Shown: positions 1-7,192, numbered from the stretch's first letter. The stretch is DNA of 15,425 nt from PXAH01 sp964605645 (GCA_964605645.1 CAZSDJ010000036.1:1-15425), one strand, 5' to 3'. Notes: generated by a model from the letters alone, not told the origin. Made by a program: numbers and translations.

Positions 1-47
1 GCTAACGGGAAAATTATTGTTGTTTTTAATCTTGACATGTTACCCCA

Positions 48-434
48 TTACTTTTCTTCCGGATGACTACATTCTGTTTTATCAACTCCATAACCTTTAC
101 CATCTCCGGGCTTACAAAAACTTTCGCCTCTTTCCAACTTGCCCCCAACTAACTTAGCAATTACTGCATCAATTTCTCCAGATACCCCTACAATTACTTC
201 AATTTCACTTTGAGAAAATAATTCCAAAGCCCGTTGGCCCATACCGCCAGCAATAATCGCTTTTGCTCCTTCTTTTTTTAAAAATTCAGGTAAAAACCCA
301 GGATGATGGCCGGGATTAGGTATTTCTTTCTTATTTAAAACTTTCCCGTTTTCAAATTCAACTAAAGTAAAACTTGGGCATCTGCCAAAATGCTCTGAAA
401 CATATCCGGAATCTGTAGAAATTGCTACTTTCAT
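48..434 (-). CDS. NifX/NifB-family dinitrogenase iron-molybdenum cofactor biosynthesis-like protein
   Basis: A 128-residue protein of the NifX/NifB C-terminal (Di-Nitro_Fe-Mo cofactor) fold. It opens with the typical MKVAISTD strand, followed by HFGRC at residues 15-19 and the IIAGGMGQRA loop at about 60-69, which matches the family's GGMG turn. The C-terminus (from about residue 105) holds two cysteines (C107, C122) and a histidine that could bind metal. Family members in nitrogen fixers carry Fe-S or FeMo-cofactor intermediates; the many small stand-alone copies in anaerobes have no settled role, and no nitrogenase gene is visible here. The ATG at 434 is preferred over an in-frame TTG at 437 because a GGAGG (441-445) sits 6 bases upstream. 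It follows a DUF5320-like gene and a Fur-family gene, an association that suggests iron metabolism (inference). Family assignment is firm; the role is not. Confidence 0.85.
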   Translation of the reverse strand: MKVAISTDSGYVSEHFGRCPSFTLVEFENGKVLNKKEIPNPGHHPGFLPEFLKKEGAKAIIAGGMGQRALELFSQSEIEVIVGVSGEIDAVIAKLVGGKLERGESFCKPGDGKGYGVDKTECSHPEEK

Positions 435-461
435 CAATTACCTCCTTAAATCCCAGAATCC

Positions 462-570
462 CAGACGCTTTCGATAACACATTGATAGATAATAACTTAT
501 GAAACAAATATTTAAGTATTATATTTGTTTGTTATCTCGTTGCTGTTCAACATGTTACCGAAAGCGTCTG
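462..570. repeat. Palindromic MITE-like element
   Basis: The ends form an inverted repeat: 462-479 pairs with 553-570 at 17 of 18 positions (outer core CAGACGCTTTCG). A second perfect 10-bp inverted repeat lies at the centre (502-511 with 521-530, core AAACAAATAT). The two halves can be aligned along most of their length with small gaps, so the whole 109-bp unit could fold as a long imperfect hairpin. It holds no open reading frame. It sits between the DUF5320-like gene and the NifX-family gene and ends about 17 bases before the latter's ribosome binding site. A miniature inverted-repeat element is the simplest explanation; no clear target duplication is visible. Confidence 0.6.
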
Positions 571-645
571 AAAAATGTTATTTAAGTATTATATTTGTTT
601 GTTATCTCGTTGCTGTTCAACATGTTACCGAAAGCGTCTGAAAAA
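509..645. repeat. 67-bp exact tandem duplication, period 70
   Basis: Positions 509-575 and 579-645 are identical over 67 bases and separated by only 3 bases. The duplicated stretch is essentially the right half of the palindromic element at 462-570, so the region contains one inverted and two direct copies of the same half-element. A further fragment, CGTCTGAAAAA, recurs at 646-656. The exact identity points to a recent duplication. Confidence 0.9.
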
Positions 646-658
646 CGTCTGAAAAAAT

Positions 659-1030
659 TTATTTTTTCTTCTCTTGCGATTCAAGATCCTTTATCCGCTG
701 ATTAACTACTTCTAACTCACCTTTTAGGCTTTTAGCTTCTTCTTTTAGATATTGTGACTCTTCTTTAGCTGTTGGTGCTAGCCCATAAGAAGCCTGATAA
801 AGTTGGCCATAATAAGGGGCTTGAGGCGAATAGGCTGCTCCGCGAAATCCATAGCCTCTACCATAACCTCGGCCAAAGCTTCTTCCTCTACCTCGGACAA
901 AACCTCTCCCGTAGCCAAAACCATCTGTTGGATTTAAATACCCTGGAGTATCATACCCTGCACAATAACCTGCTGCTCTTCCTGTCCTGGGACCATAACC
1001 TGCCGGACCTGTTCTATCACCTGCTGGCAT
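659..1030 (-). CDS. DUF5320-like small Gly/Arg/Tyr-rich protein with C-terminal coiled coil
   Basis: A 123-residue protein of unknown function. Its N-terminus reads MPAGDRTGP, followed by GYGPRTGRAAGYC, the signature of small DUF5320 proteins found in anaerobes and archaea. Residues 38-63 are a run of RG/GYGRG units, and residues 88-121 are charged and heptad-like, predicting a coiled coil. There is a single cysteine (C23), no signal peptide and no membrane segment. The ATG at 1030 is chosen over an in-frame GTG at 1039 because the GGAGG at 1039-1043 overlaps that GTG and lies 8 bases from the ATG, and because the family starts at this MP. A perfect Fur-like palindrome lies just upstream, so iron-dependent control is likely. 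The neighbours are a Fur-family regulator and a NifX-family protein. Function cannot be given beyond a probable metal-related or oligomeric role. Confidence 0.75.
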   Translation of the reverse strand: MPAGDRTGPAGYGPRTGRAAGYCAGYDTPGYLNPTDGFGYGRGFVRGRGRSFGRGYGRGYGFRGAAYSPQAPYYGQLYQASYGLAPTAKEESQYLKEEAKSLKGELEVVNQRIKDLESQEKKK

Positions 1031-1049
1031 ATTAATCACCTCCTTTTAT

Positions 1050-1064
1050 TGAAAATCATTTTCA
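1050..1064. promoter_or_regulatory. Fur-box-like operator upstream of the DUF5320-like gene
   Basis: TGAAAATCATTTTCA is a perfect 7-1-7 inverted repeat that closely resembles the classical Fur/PerR operator core. It lies 6 bases upstream of the GGAGG ribosome binding site of the gene starting at 1030, in the intergenic space after the Fur-family gene. I could not identify a convincing -35/-10 pair around it; the nearest candidates are weak. Confidence 0.7.
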
Positions 1065-1088
1065 TTAATATGCAAAAAAAATTACCTT

Positions 1089-1547
1089 CTATTTTCTGCA
1101 ATTAGGACAAATTCCATAAAATTGTATTTGATGGTTGTTAATCTTAAAATTATATTTAGTCGACAGTTTATTTTCCGTTTTTTCGATAAGTTCTTTTTCC
1201 TGATTTACAAAATCGGTATAATTGATAACTTTTCCGCAACTTGTACAAATCAAATGATGATGATGGTTTTCTTCATCTTCAGAATTAGCGGCTAATTCAT
1301 AACGAGACCTGCCATCACCAAAATCAAATTTTGATACTACCCCCATATTTACCAATAATTCTAAAGTCCTGTACACAGTAGTTAAACCTATCGCCGGATA
1401 AGTTTCTTTTACTTTAAGATAAATATCTTCGGCACTTAAATGTTCTGATGATTTACTTAAAAGCTCTAAGATTGCCTGTCGAGGCACGGTTAACCGGCAA
1501 CCTCTACCTCTTAGTCTTCTCCTCCACCAACCTCTTTCTCTCGGCAC
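1089..1547 (-). CDS. Fur-family metal-responsive transcriptional regulator
   Basis: A 152-residue Fur-superfamily repressor of normal length. The winged helix covers about residues 20-85 and includes the recognition segment LTTVYRTLELL at 55-65. The dimerisation and metal domain shows HHHHLICTSCGK from 95 and CPNC at 147-150: four histidines and the C101/C104 plus C147/C150 pairs expected for a structural zinc site. The N-terminus is unusually basic (six Arg within residues 9-18, plus a WW pair). The start is GTG at 1547, with GGAGG (1553-1557) 5 bases upstream. Its own promoter is overlapped by a Fur-like palindrome, so autoregulation is probable. Whether it senses iron, peroxide (PerR) or zinc (Zur) cannot be settled from sequence; the two nearby operators look most like Fur boxes. 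Confidence 0.9.
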   Translation of the reverse strand: MPRERGWWRRRLRGRGCRLTVPRQAILELLSKSSEHLSAEDIYLKVKETYPAIGLTTVYRTLELLVNMGVVSKFDFGDGRSRYELAANSEDEENHHHHLICTSCGKVINYTDFVNQEKELIEKTENKLSTKYNFKINNHQIQFYGICPNCRK

Positions 1548-1564
1548 TTTATCCTCCTTAAATT

Positions 1565-1589
1565 ATTGATAATGGTTTCCATTTTCAAT
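1565..1589. promoter_or_regulatory. Fur-box-like operator at the Fur-family gene promoter
   Basis: An 11-bp inverted repeat with a 3-base centre: 1565-1575 pairs with 1579-1589 with one mismatch. The half-site reads ATTGATAATGG, containing the GATAAT hexamer typical of Fur boxes. It overlaps the -10 element and the likely transcription start of the regulator gene downstream, the expected arrangement for autorepression. Confidence 0.65.
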
Positions 1590-1615
1590 ATACAATATTT
1601 TCCCTCTTTTGTCAA
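1587..1615 (-). promoter_or_regulatory. Sigma70-type promoter of the Fur-family gene
   Basis: On the minus strand a consensus -35 TTGACA (1615-1610) is followed by a 17-base spacer and a -10 TATATT (1592-1587). Transcription should begin near 1580, giving a leader of about 33 bases with a good ribosome binding site. It lies in the gap after bioA, so the iron-regulated group is a separate unit from the biotin operon. Confidence 0.75.
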
Positions 1616-1636
1616 GGCCATTTAAAATAATTATGC

Positions 1637-2971
1637 TTAAATCTCTTTAATTATATCTTTGGTGATTTCTAGTACTTTTTTTAACTCATCTTCTTTTATA
1701 CACAACGGAAGGAATAAATAAATAATGTTGCCTAGAGGCCGGAGAAGAATATTTTTCTGTAGGGCTTTTTTATAGACCTGATAGCCAATCCTATCTTTAA
1801 GATCAAAAGATTGTTTTGTTTTCTTATTCTTAACCAACTCTAAGGCCCCCACCAATCCCAAGCTGCGGGTATCGCCCACGAAAGGTAAATCTCTCATCTC
1901 TTCTATGCTCTGTTTAAAAAAAGGAATCAATTTATTAGCTTTAGAAAGTGTATCCTCTTTTTCAAACAATTCAATTGTAGCTAAGGCCGCTGCTGTTGAT
2001 AATGGATTTGCGGTATAAGTATGGCCATGGTAGAAAGTTTTTAAGTTTTGATAATCCGCATAAAATATTTTATAAACAGATTCTGTAGTCAAGGTTGCAC
2101 TCAAAGGAAGGTAGCCGGAAGTTAAGCCTTTTGATAGGCATAAAAAATCAGGGCTGACTTTGGCATGTTCTAAGGCAAACATCTTGCCGGTCCTGCCAAA
2201 ACCGGTTGCCACTTCATCTAAAATTAAATGCACACCGTATTTTTTAGTTAATCCTCTTGCTCTTTTCAAATAATCCTTAGGATAAATTATCATCCCGCCA
2301 GCGCCCATAATTAAAGGTTCCAGGATAAGAGCACAAATTTCTTTATGATTCTTTTTTAAGGTATTATCGAGAAATTTTATACAAGCAATGTCACAGTTTT
2401 TCTGCTCTTTGCCCAGAGGGCACCGGTAGCAATACGGTGAAGGAATTCGGTAAGAAGAAAACATCAAAGGCCTAAATACTTTATTAAATATGCTTAATCC
2501 GCCCACACTCATTGCCCCCACAGTATCGCCATGATAGGCATGATCAAGACAGGCAAATTTAGTCTTTTGATGTTTACCCAAATTATGCCAATACTGAAAA
2601 GACATCTTCAGCGCAACCTCAACTGATGTTGAACCATTGTCGGAAAAAAACACTTTGGTCAATTTTCTTGGAGTCAAATTTATTAATTTTTCCGATAATT
2701 TAATCGCCGGCTTATGGGTAAATCCGGAAAACAATACATGCTCTAAAGAGTCCAGCTGTTTTTTAATAGCTGCTTTTATATAAGGATGGTTATGGCCGTG
2801 GACATTGCACCACCAGCTTGAAATCGTGTCATAGTAAAAATTGCCATGTTGATCATATAATTTTATGCCTTTTGCCTTTTCAATCAAAATCGGCGGATTT
2901 TGTTCATGATCTTTCATCTGAGTATAAGGATGCCAAATGCATTGTAAGTCTTTCGCTATCCAATTATTCAT
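1637..2971 (-). CDS. bioA: Adenosylmethionine-8-amino-7-oxononanoate aminotransferase (DAPA synthase)
   Basis: BioA transfers an amino group to 7-keto-8-aminopelargonate to give 7,8-diaminopelargonate, the third ring-assembly step of biotin synthesis, in the cytoplasm. The 444-residue length fits the family. Visible class III aminotransferase features are WHPYTQM near residue 13, SSWWCNVHGHNHP at 51-63, DEVATGFGRTG at 252-262 (D252 for the pyridine nitrogen) and the PLP lysine K281 in LSKGLTSGYLPL. A cysteine cluster at C181, C184, C193 and C197 lies where many BioA proteins have a similar CYRCPLG segment. The ATG at 2971 is 7 bases past the bioD stop; a GGAGG (2983-2987) inside bioD lies 11 bases upstream. 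It is the last gene of the biotin operon. The amino donor (S-adenosylmethionine or lysine) cannot be read with confidence. Confidence 0.96.
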   Translation of the reverse strand: MNNWIAKDLQCIWHPYTQMKDHEQNPPILIEKAKGIKLYDQHGNFYYDTISSWWCNVHGHNHPYIKAAIKKQLDSLEHVLFSGFTHKPAIKLSEKLINLTPRKLTKVFFSDNGSTSVEVALKMSFQYWHNLGKHQKTKFACLDHAYHGDTVGAMSVGGLSIFNKVFRPLMFSSYRIPSPYCYRCPLGKEQKNCDIACIKFLDNTLKKNHKEICALILEPLIMGAGGMIIYPKDYLKRARGLTKKYGVHLILDEVATGFGRTGKMFALEHAKVSPDFLCLSKGLTSGYLPLSATLTTESVYKIFYADYQNLKTFYHGHTYTANPLSTAAALATIELFEKEDTLSKANKLIPFFKQSIEEMRDLPFVGDTRSLGLVGALELVKNKKTKQSFDLKDRIGYQVYKKALQKNILLRPLGNIIYLFLPLCIKEDELKKVLEITKDIIKEI

Positions 2972-2978
2972 TTAATAA

Positions 2979-3695
2979 TCAACCTCCTAAACCGGATAAA
3001 AATTTCTTACCGATCGGTAAAAAATTATTATATAGATTTTTTCCATCTTTAGAATAAGACAGGCTTCCTAGAACTTTTGCCCCTGTCAGCTTCTTAATAA
3101 TTTTAATATTATCTTCTTTAATTAATTTATTTCCACCTTTTGTTAAATTATTAAAAATTACACCGGAAATTTCCATCTTTCTTCTTCTTACCGCCTCAAC
3201 TGTCAAAAAAGTATGATTAATCGCTCCCAGCTTATTGGCAGCAACTATTAACACCGGTAATTTAAGCTTTTTGGCAATATCAATAATAAGTGTACTTTGA
3301 TTTAGAGGAACCAAAGCTCCTCCTGCAGTTTCAGCTATTGTAAAATCATATTTTTTCTCTATAAGCTTAAAATCATTTATGATTTTATCCGGCCTTAGTT
3401 TTCTCTTTTCAGCCTGAGCTGCCAAATGGGGTGAAGCCGGTAATTTTAGATTATAAGAATTAAGTTTTTTAATATTATTCCCTATATCTTTTCTTTTTAC
3501 CGCCATGAGGCTCAAAGATGTATCAAGATCAGAAGGATAATTTATGCTTCCGGTCTGAATCCATTTCTGAACTATCACATTTATCCCTTGATTAAGTAAA
3601 AACCTACCTAAAAGGCCGGTGATTATGGTTTTACCAACGCCAGTATCTGTTCCAATTACAAAAACTGATTTTTTTGACAATTTTTTCTTATCCAT
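2979..3695 (-). CDS. bioD: Dethiobiotin synthetase
   Basis: BioD uses ATP and CO2 to close the ureido ring of diaminopelargonate, giving dethiobiotin, the substrate of BioB. The 238-residue protein has the P-loop GTDTGVGKT at residues 15-23, a substrate-side lysine K44 in VQKWIQTG, and AETAGGALVPL around 121-131, which corresponds to the EGAGG segment of characterised BioD with the glutamate kept (E122). Length is normal. The ATG at 3695 is chosen over an in-frame TTG at 3698 because it forms a TGATG stop-start overlap with bioC, implying translational coupling. It sits between bioC and bioA, matching the pathway. Confidence 0.95.
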   Translation of the reverse strand: MDKKKLSKKSVFVIGTDTGVGKTIITGLLGRFLLNQGINVIVQKWIQTGSINYPSDLDTSLSLMAVKRKDIGNNIKKLNSYNLKLPASPHLAAQAEKRKLRPDKIINDFKLIEKKYDFTIAETAGGALVPLNQSTLIIDIAKKLKLPVLIVAANKLGAINHTFLTVEAVRRRKMEISGVIFNNLTKGGNKLIKEDNIKIIKKLTGAKVLGSLSYSKDGKNLYNNFLPIGKKFLSGLGG

Positions 3696-4462
3696 CAAAT
3701 ATAGGCTTTAACAAAAAAAACTTGATAGCTTGCAACTATTTTGCCAAAACTCTCTTGATATATTTCCTCAAGCTTTTTTATTTTTTCTTTTGTCCAAATT
3801 TTTTTCTGGTTCAGCCCAAAGCCCCTTGTTCCGGTATATTTTATTTTCTTAAGAAAATCTCCTAAATTATCTGACTCTTCTTTCAATATTTCTTCTTTAA
3901 CATAACTTTTTATAAAATTATTTTTAAGAAAGTAAGTAATTTCTGCTTTTTCACAAAATATAGAAGAAGTAATAAAATTACTCCCGAAATTCATTTGATC
4001 TAAAGATTTTTTTAATTCACAAAATGTTTTTGGCCCAAAAATAGAAAATAAAATACACCCTTTTTCTTCCAAGATTTTCTTATAGTCCAATAATGTTTCT
4101 CCCAAATTACTAAACCACTGAAAGGCCGCATTAGAGGTTATTAAGTCAAATTTTTGATTGCGGGGAATCTCTTGCGCGTCAGCCATTATAAAATTTATTT
4201 TATCCCCCTTAAATTTTTGTTTAGCGATTTTTATCATCCGGCTTGAACAATCCAACGCTTCAATTTTAGCTCGAGGGAACTTATCTCTTAATAATTTAGT
4301 ATAAATTCCTGTCCCGCATCCAATATCTAAAATATTCTTATAGTTGCTGCTTCTTAATTCTTTGAGAAGTTTGCCGGCGCATTGTTTCTGAATAGAGGCG
4401 TAGCGATCATAACAGCTTGCATGTTTTGAAAAATTATTTTTAATTAATTCTAAATCAATCAT
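3695..4462 (-). CDS. bioC: Malonyl-ACP O-methyltransferase
   Basis: BioC methylates the free carboxyl of malonyl-ACP with S-adenosylmethionine, so that the fatty acid machinery accepts it as a primer and extends it to pimeloyl-ACP methyl ester. The 255-residue protein has the BioC N-terminal signature FSKHASCYDRYASIQ at 11-25, the SAM-binding motif ILDIGCGTG at 44-52, an acidic ribose-contact D71 in ALDCS, and MADAQEIP at 93-100, followed by ITSNAAFQW, a segment conserved in BioC. The ATG at 4462 overlaps the bioH stop by 4 bases (ATGA). Adjacent bioH supplies the esterase that removes the methyl group. The C-terminal third is lysine-rich and AT-biased but intact. Confidence 0.93.
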   Translation of the reverse strand: MIDLELIKNNFSKHASCYDRYASIQKQCAGKLLKELRSSNYKNILDIGCGTGIYTKLLRDKFPRAKIEALDCSSRMIKIAKQKFKGDKINFIMADAQEIPRNQKFDLITSNAAFQWFSNLGETLLDYKKILEEKGCILFSIFGPKTFCELKKSLDQMNFGSNFITSSIFCEKAEITYFLKNNFIKSYVKEEILKEESDNLGDFLKKIKYTGTRGFGLNQKKIWTKEKIKKLEEIYQESFGKIVASYQVFFVKAYI

Positions 4463-5151
4463 TTTACATACCGACTAAAATCACATCCAAAAAAAGGAAT
4501 ATGCCCGGAATTTTTAATTAATATAAAATCTGCCTGCGGTAATTTATCTTTAATTGCTTTAGCTTGCCTAAGAGGTGCAATTCGGTCAAACTCTCCGTGG
4601 ATAATCTTTATCTTTTTTATTTTTTCCAGCATAAATGATCTAATCTCAGCTTTTCTTAGATAGTTGAGCCCTTCAACAAGGTAACCCAAACTCATTTGAT
4701 TAAGGTAATCTTTGATCAGGTTTTTCCTAAAATAATCATAATTTTCTTTTTTATAAAAACAATCAGAATAAAATTTATACAAATACCCCTTTCTTTTACC
4801 TGGCAGAACTTCTTTTATTTTATCTATTTCTTGGAAATTATATTTTTTCCGGATACCTACTAAAAATAATTGATCAACCAAGGAATAATTATTTTGACAA
4901 AAATCTGCAGCTAGAAACCCTCCTAAGGACCAACCTAATAAAGAAATTCTTCTAATGGAATACTTTTTAAGAACTATCCGCAAACTATCCCCAAAATCAG
5001 AAACAGATAAATAAGCAGGCAGAAGATAATTAAAATCTAAGTTAAGCTTATCAAAAATCCTATAATCAGTAGCCCATCCAGGCACCAAAACTAGAGTTAA
5101 CTTTCTACTCCTGTCTATAAATCTAAAGTTAGTAGAGCTCACAGATATCAT
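4459..5151 (-). CDS. bioH: BioH-like pimeloyl-ACP methyl ester esterase (alpha/beta hydrolase)
   Basis: A 230-residue alpha/beta hydrolase that should hydrolyse pimeloyl-ACP methyl ester to pimeloyl-ACP, ending the disguised elongation begun by BioC. The nucleophile elbow GWSLGG puts the serine at S75; HGEFDRIAP gives D189 and NSGHIPF gives H217, completing the triad. LVLVPGWATDYRIFD at 20-34 carries the oxyanion-hole region typical of BioH (PGW). GWSLGG and overall length favour BioH over the unrelated-sequence BioG, although the protein is shorter than E. coli BioH. The ATG at 5151 is chosen over the in-frame TTG at 5154; the gene overlaps the end of bioF by 23 bases. Function as the pathway esterase is inferred from the motifs plus position next to bioC. 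Confidence 0.85.
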   Translation of the reverse strand: MISVSSTNFRFIDRSRKLTLVLVPGWATDYRIFDKLNLDFNYLLPAYLSVSDFGDSLRIVLKKYSIRRISLLGWSLGGFLAADFCQNNYSLVDQLFLVGIRKKYNFQEIDKIKEVLPGKRKGYLYKFYSDCFYKKENYDYFRKNLIKDYLNQMSLGYLVEGLNYLRKAEIRSFMLEKIKKIKIIHGEFDRIAPLRQAKAIKDKLPQADFILIKNSGHIPFFGCDFSRYVK

Positions 5152-6277
5152 CAACTAACCTTTTTAGTATATTTTTTTTGTGGCAATAAGTTAAAGAAAA
5201 CCTTAATCTTGATTCCTTCTTGGGAACCGTAGGCGGCCTAATCGGCAAAGCCCACCAACCTTTCTCTTTTAGTTTTTGGCTTAAATCAACTGTTTTTAAG
5301 TTATCGCCTATAATTAATGGGACTATTTGGCTCATTCCTTTAATTTTAAAACCTCTTTCTTTTAAGAGATTGCGAAAAAAATCTGACATTTTAAGAAGCT
5401 GGATTCTCCGAAAAGGTTCTTCTTTAAGAATTTTAAGGCTGGCCATATTAGAAGCGATTACAGAAGGAGCTAAAGCAGTCGAATAAATAAAACTTCGACA
5501 AGTATTAATTAAATAAGTTTTAATTTTTTCAGAACATCCTAAATAAGCCCCGAAACTTCCTAAAGCTTTAGAAAATGTACCCATTATCAAATCTATTTGG
5601 CCGGCTAGCCCTTGCTGTTCTATGATACCTGAGCCGGTTTTACCAAATATTCCTGTAGCATGAGCCTCATCAACCAAAATTTTACAATTATATTTTTTCT
5701 TTAATTCAACTAATCTTTCTAAATCAGGAATATCTCCATCCATACTAAAGACTCCTTCGGTAACAATCAGTACCTGTTTGAAATTTTTTCTTTTTTTATT
5801 GAGAAGATAATCAAGATGAGAAAAATCGTTATGGCGAAAACGGAAATGAGTTGCTTTCGACAACGAGATACCGTCAATTAGGCTAGCATGAGAAAGCTTA
5901 TCAGAAAATACCGCATCTTTCCGTCCATAAAGAGAGCTAATTATTCCTAAATTGGCTTGATAGCCGGAATTAAATATCAAAGCACTTTCTGTATTTTTTA
6001 GTTTTGCGACTTCCTCTTCAAGCTTATGATGAATTTCTAAATCACCGCTAAGCAGTCGTGAAGCTGATGAACCTGTCCCGTAGCTGTCAACAGCTTCTTT
6101 GGCAGCCTCTTTTAGTTTAAAATGAGTTGAAAAATTTAGATAATCATTTGATGATAAATCAAAAAGGGTTTTTCCGCCTATTGTTATTGTCCCCCCTCCT
6201 CTAAAACTATTCTTTTTTAAAGTACGCAGCATGCCTATATCTTGTTGCTTTTTTAAGAATTGATTTATTCTTTCCAT
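5129..6277 (-). CDS. bioF: 8-amino-7-oxononanoate synthase (KAPA synthase)
   Basis: BioF condenses pimeloyl-ACP (or -CoA) with L-alanine to make 7-keto-8-aminopelargonate, releasing CO2; it is a PLP enzyme of the alpha-oxoamine synthase family. The 382-residue length is typical. Landmarks are LSSNDYLNF at 41-49, GTGSSASRLLSGD at 67-79, DEAHATGIFG at 203-212 (D203 and H206 contact PLP) and the Schiff-base lysine K237 in GTFSKALGSFG. The related glycine C-acetyltransferase (Kbl) shares these motifs, but the biotin operon setting decides for BioF. The start overlaps the bioB end by 13 bases; only a weak AAGG-type ribosome binding site is seen, so coupling to bioB translation is likely. Confidence 0.95.
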   Translation of the reverse strand: MERINQFLKKQQDIGMLRTLKKNSFRGGGTITIGGKTLFDLSSNDYLNFSTHFKLKEAAKEAVDSYGTGSSASRLLSGDLEIHHKLEEEVAKLKNTESALIFNSGYQANLGIISSLYGRKDAVFSDKLSHASLIDGISLSKATHFRFRHNDFSHLDYLLNKKRKNFKQVLIVTEGVFSMDGDIPDLERLVELKKKYNCKILVDEAHATGIFGKTGSGIIEQQGLAGQIDLIMGTFSKALGSFGAYLGCSEKIKTYLINTCRSFIYSTALAPSVIASNMASLKILKEEPFRRIQLLKMSDFFRNLLKERGFKIKGMSQIVPLIIGDNLKTVDLSQKLKEKGWWALPIRPPTVPKKESRLRFSLTYCHKKNILKRLVDDICELY

Positions 6278-7191
6278 ACCTTTTTTACCTGCTCAATCAG
6301 TTGATAATCATCTTTTATCCTTCTTCCTTTAATGGTTAAATAGCCTCCGATAAGCATTCCGTTTGCGCCGGCTTCAAAACCTGAAATTTGAGAATCAGCT
6401 AAAGCTGTTTCTCTCCCGGCAGCTATCTTAATTGTCTTGTCTTGAAGAACTATTCTAAATATACAAATTGTTCTTATTATCTCATCTAACGAAATTGGCC
6501 TTGTGTCTTCCAGAGGTGTGCCTTTTATGGGAACCAGAATATTAATCGGTACAGAATCCACATCTAATTCTTTTAGCAAAGTTGCCATAGCTATTCTGTC
6601 CTGCCGGTTCTCTCCCATCCCGATTATCCCTCCACTGCAAACTTCGAAGCCAACCTCTTTTGCTTTTTTGATTGTATTGATTCTTTCCTTAAAACTATGG
6701 GTTGAAACTATTTGAGGATAAAATCGTTTTGAAGTTTCAATGTTGTGGTGGTATCTTTCCAGGCCGGCATTTTTTAAAATTCTTAGCTCTGCCTTTTCTA
6801 AAGCACCTAAAGAACCGCATACCGATATTCCAATTTTAGCTTTAATTTCTGAAATGGCCTCTGATATTTTATCTATTTCTTGGGACTGAAGCCGATTGCC
6901 ACTAGTTACTATCCCGAATTTTTCTGCACCGATTTTTTTGGCTTTGGCCGCGGCCCTGATGATCTCTTCTTTTTCTTTAAGAGGATAGGTTGGAATTTCT
7001 GAATTATGGTGGAAAGATTGAGCACAAAATTTACAATTTTCAGGACAGCTGCCGGATTTTGCATTAAGAATAGTGCATAATTCTAATCCTTCGCCGATAA
7101 AATCTTTTCTTACCTGATTAGCTTTTGATATTAAATCAAAAAGTGGAAGCTTAAGAAGAGAATTAAGTTGGCTGGAAATGCTTTTTTCCAT
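6265..7191 (-). CDS. bioB: Biotin synthase (radical SAM)
   Basis: BioB inserts sulfur into dethiobiotin to form biotin, using one [4Fe-4S] cluster to cleave S-adenosylmethionine and a second Fe-S cluster as the sulfur source. The radical SAM cysteines are C49, C53 and C56 in SGSCPENCKFCAQS. SVCGSLG, EVCSGGIIGMGE and AAGRE further on carry the cysteines and arginine that bind the auxiliary cluster in known BioB. At 308 residues it is slightly short but complete. The ATG at 7191 is the only possible start: no ATG, GTG or TTG occurs in the next 38 codons, and upstream the frame meets TGA at 7225-7227 with no start in between. No Shine-Dalgarno is present because a promoter and BirA operator abut the start codon. 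It is the first gene of the biotin operon; the NifU/NifS genes upstream plausibly rebuild its sacrificial cluster. Confidence 0.96.
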   Translation of the reverse strand: MEKSISSQLNSLLKLPLFDLISKANQVRKDFIGEGLELCTILNAKSGSCPENCKFCAQSFHHNSEIPTYPLKEKEEIIRAAAKAKKIGAEKFGIVTSGNRLQSQEIDKISEAISEIKAKIGISVCGSLGALEKAELRILKNAGLERYHHNIETSKRFYPQIVSTHSFKERINTIKKAKEVGFEVCSGGIIGMGENRQDRIAMATLLKELDVDSVPINILVPIKGTPLEDTRPISLDEIIRTICIFRIVLQDKTIKIAAGRETALADSQISGFEAGANGMLIGGYLTIKGRRIKDDYQLIEQVKKVWKE

Positions 7192-7192
7192 A

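Noticed and set aside
509..645. Possible CRISPR array
   Set aside because: Only two long identical copies separated by 3 bases; there are no spacers of regular length and no cas genes.
4459..5151. BioG or a non-biotin hydrolase instead of BioH
   Set aside because: GWSLGG, the PGW segment and a complete Ser-Asp-His triad fit BioH better, and its place between bioF and bioC supports the esterase role; some uncertainty is kept in the confidence.
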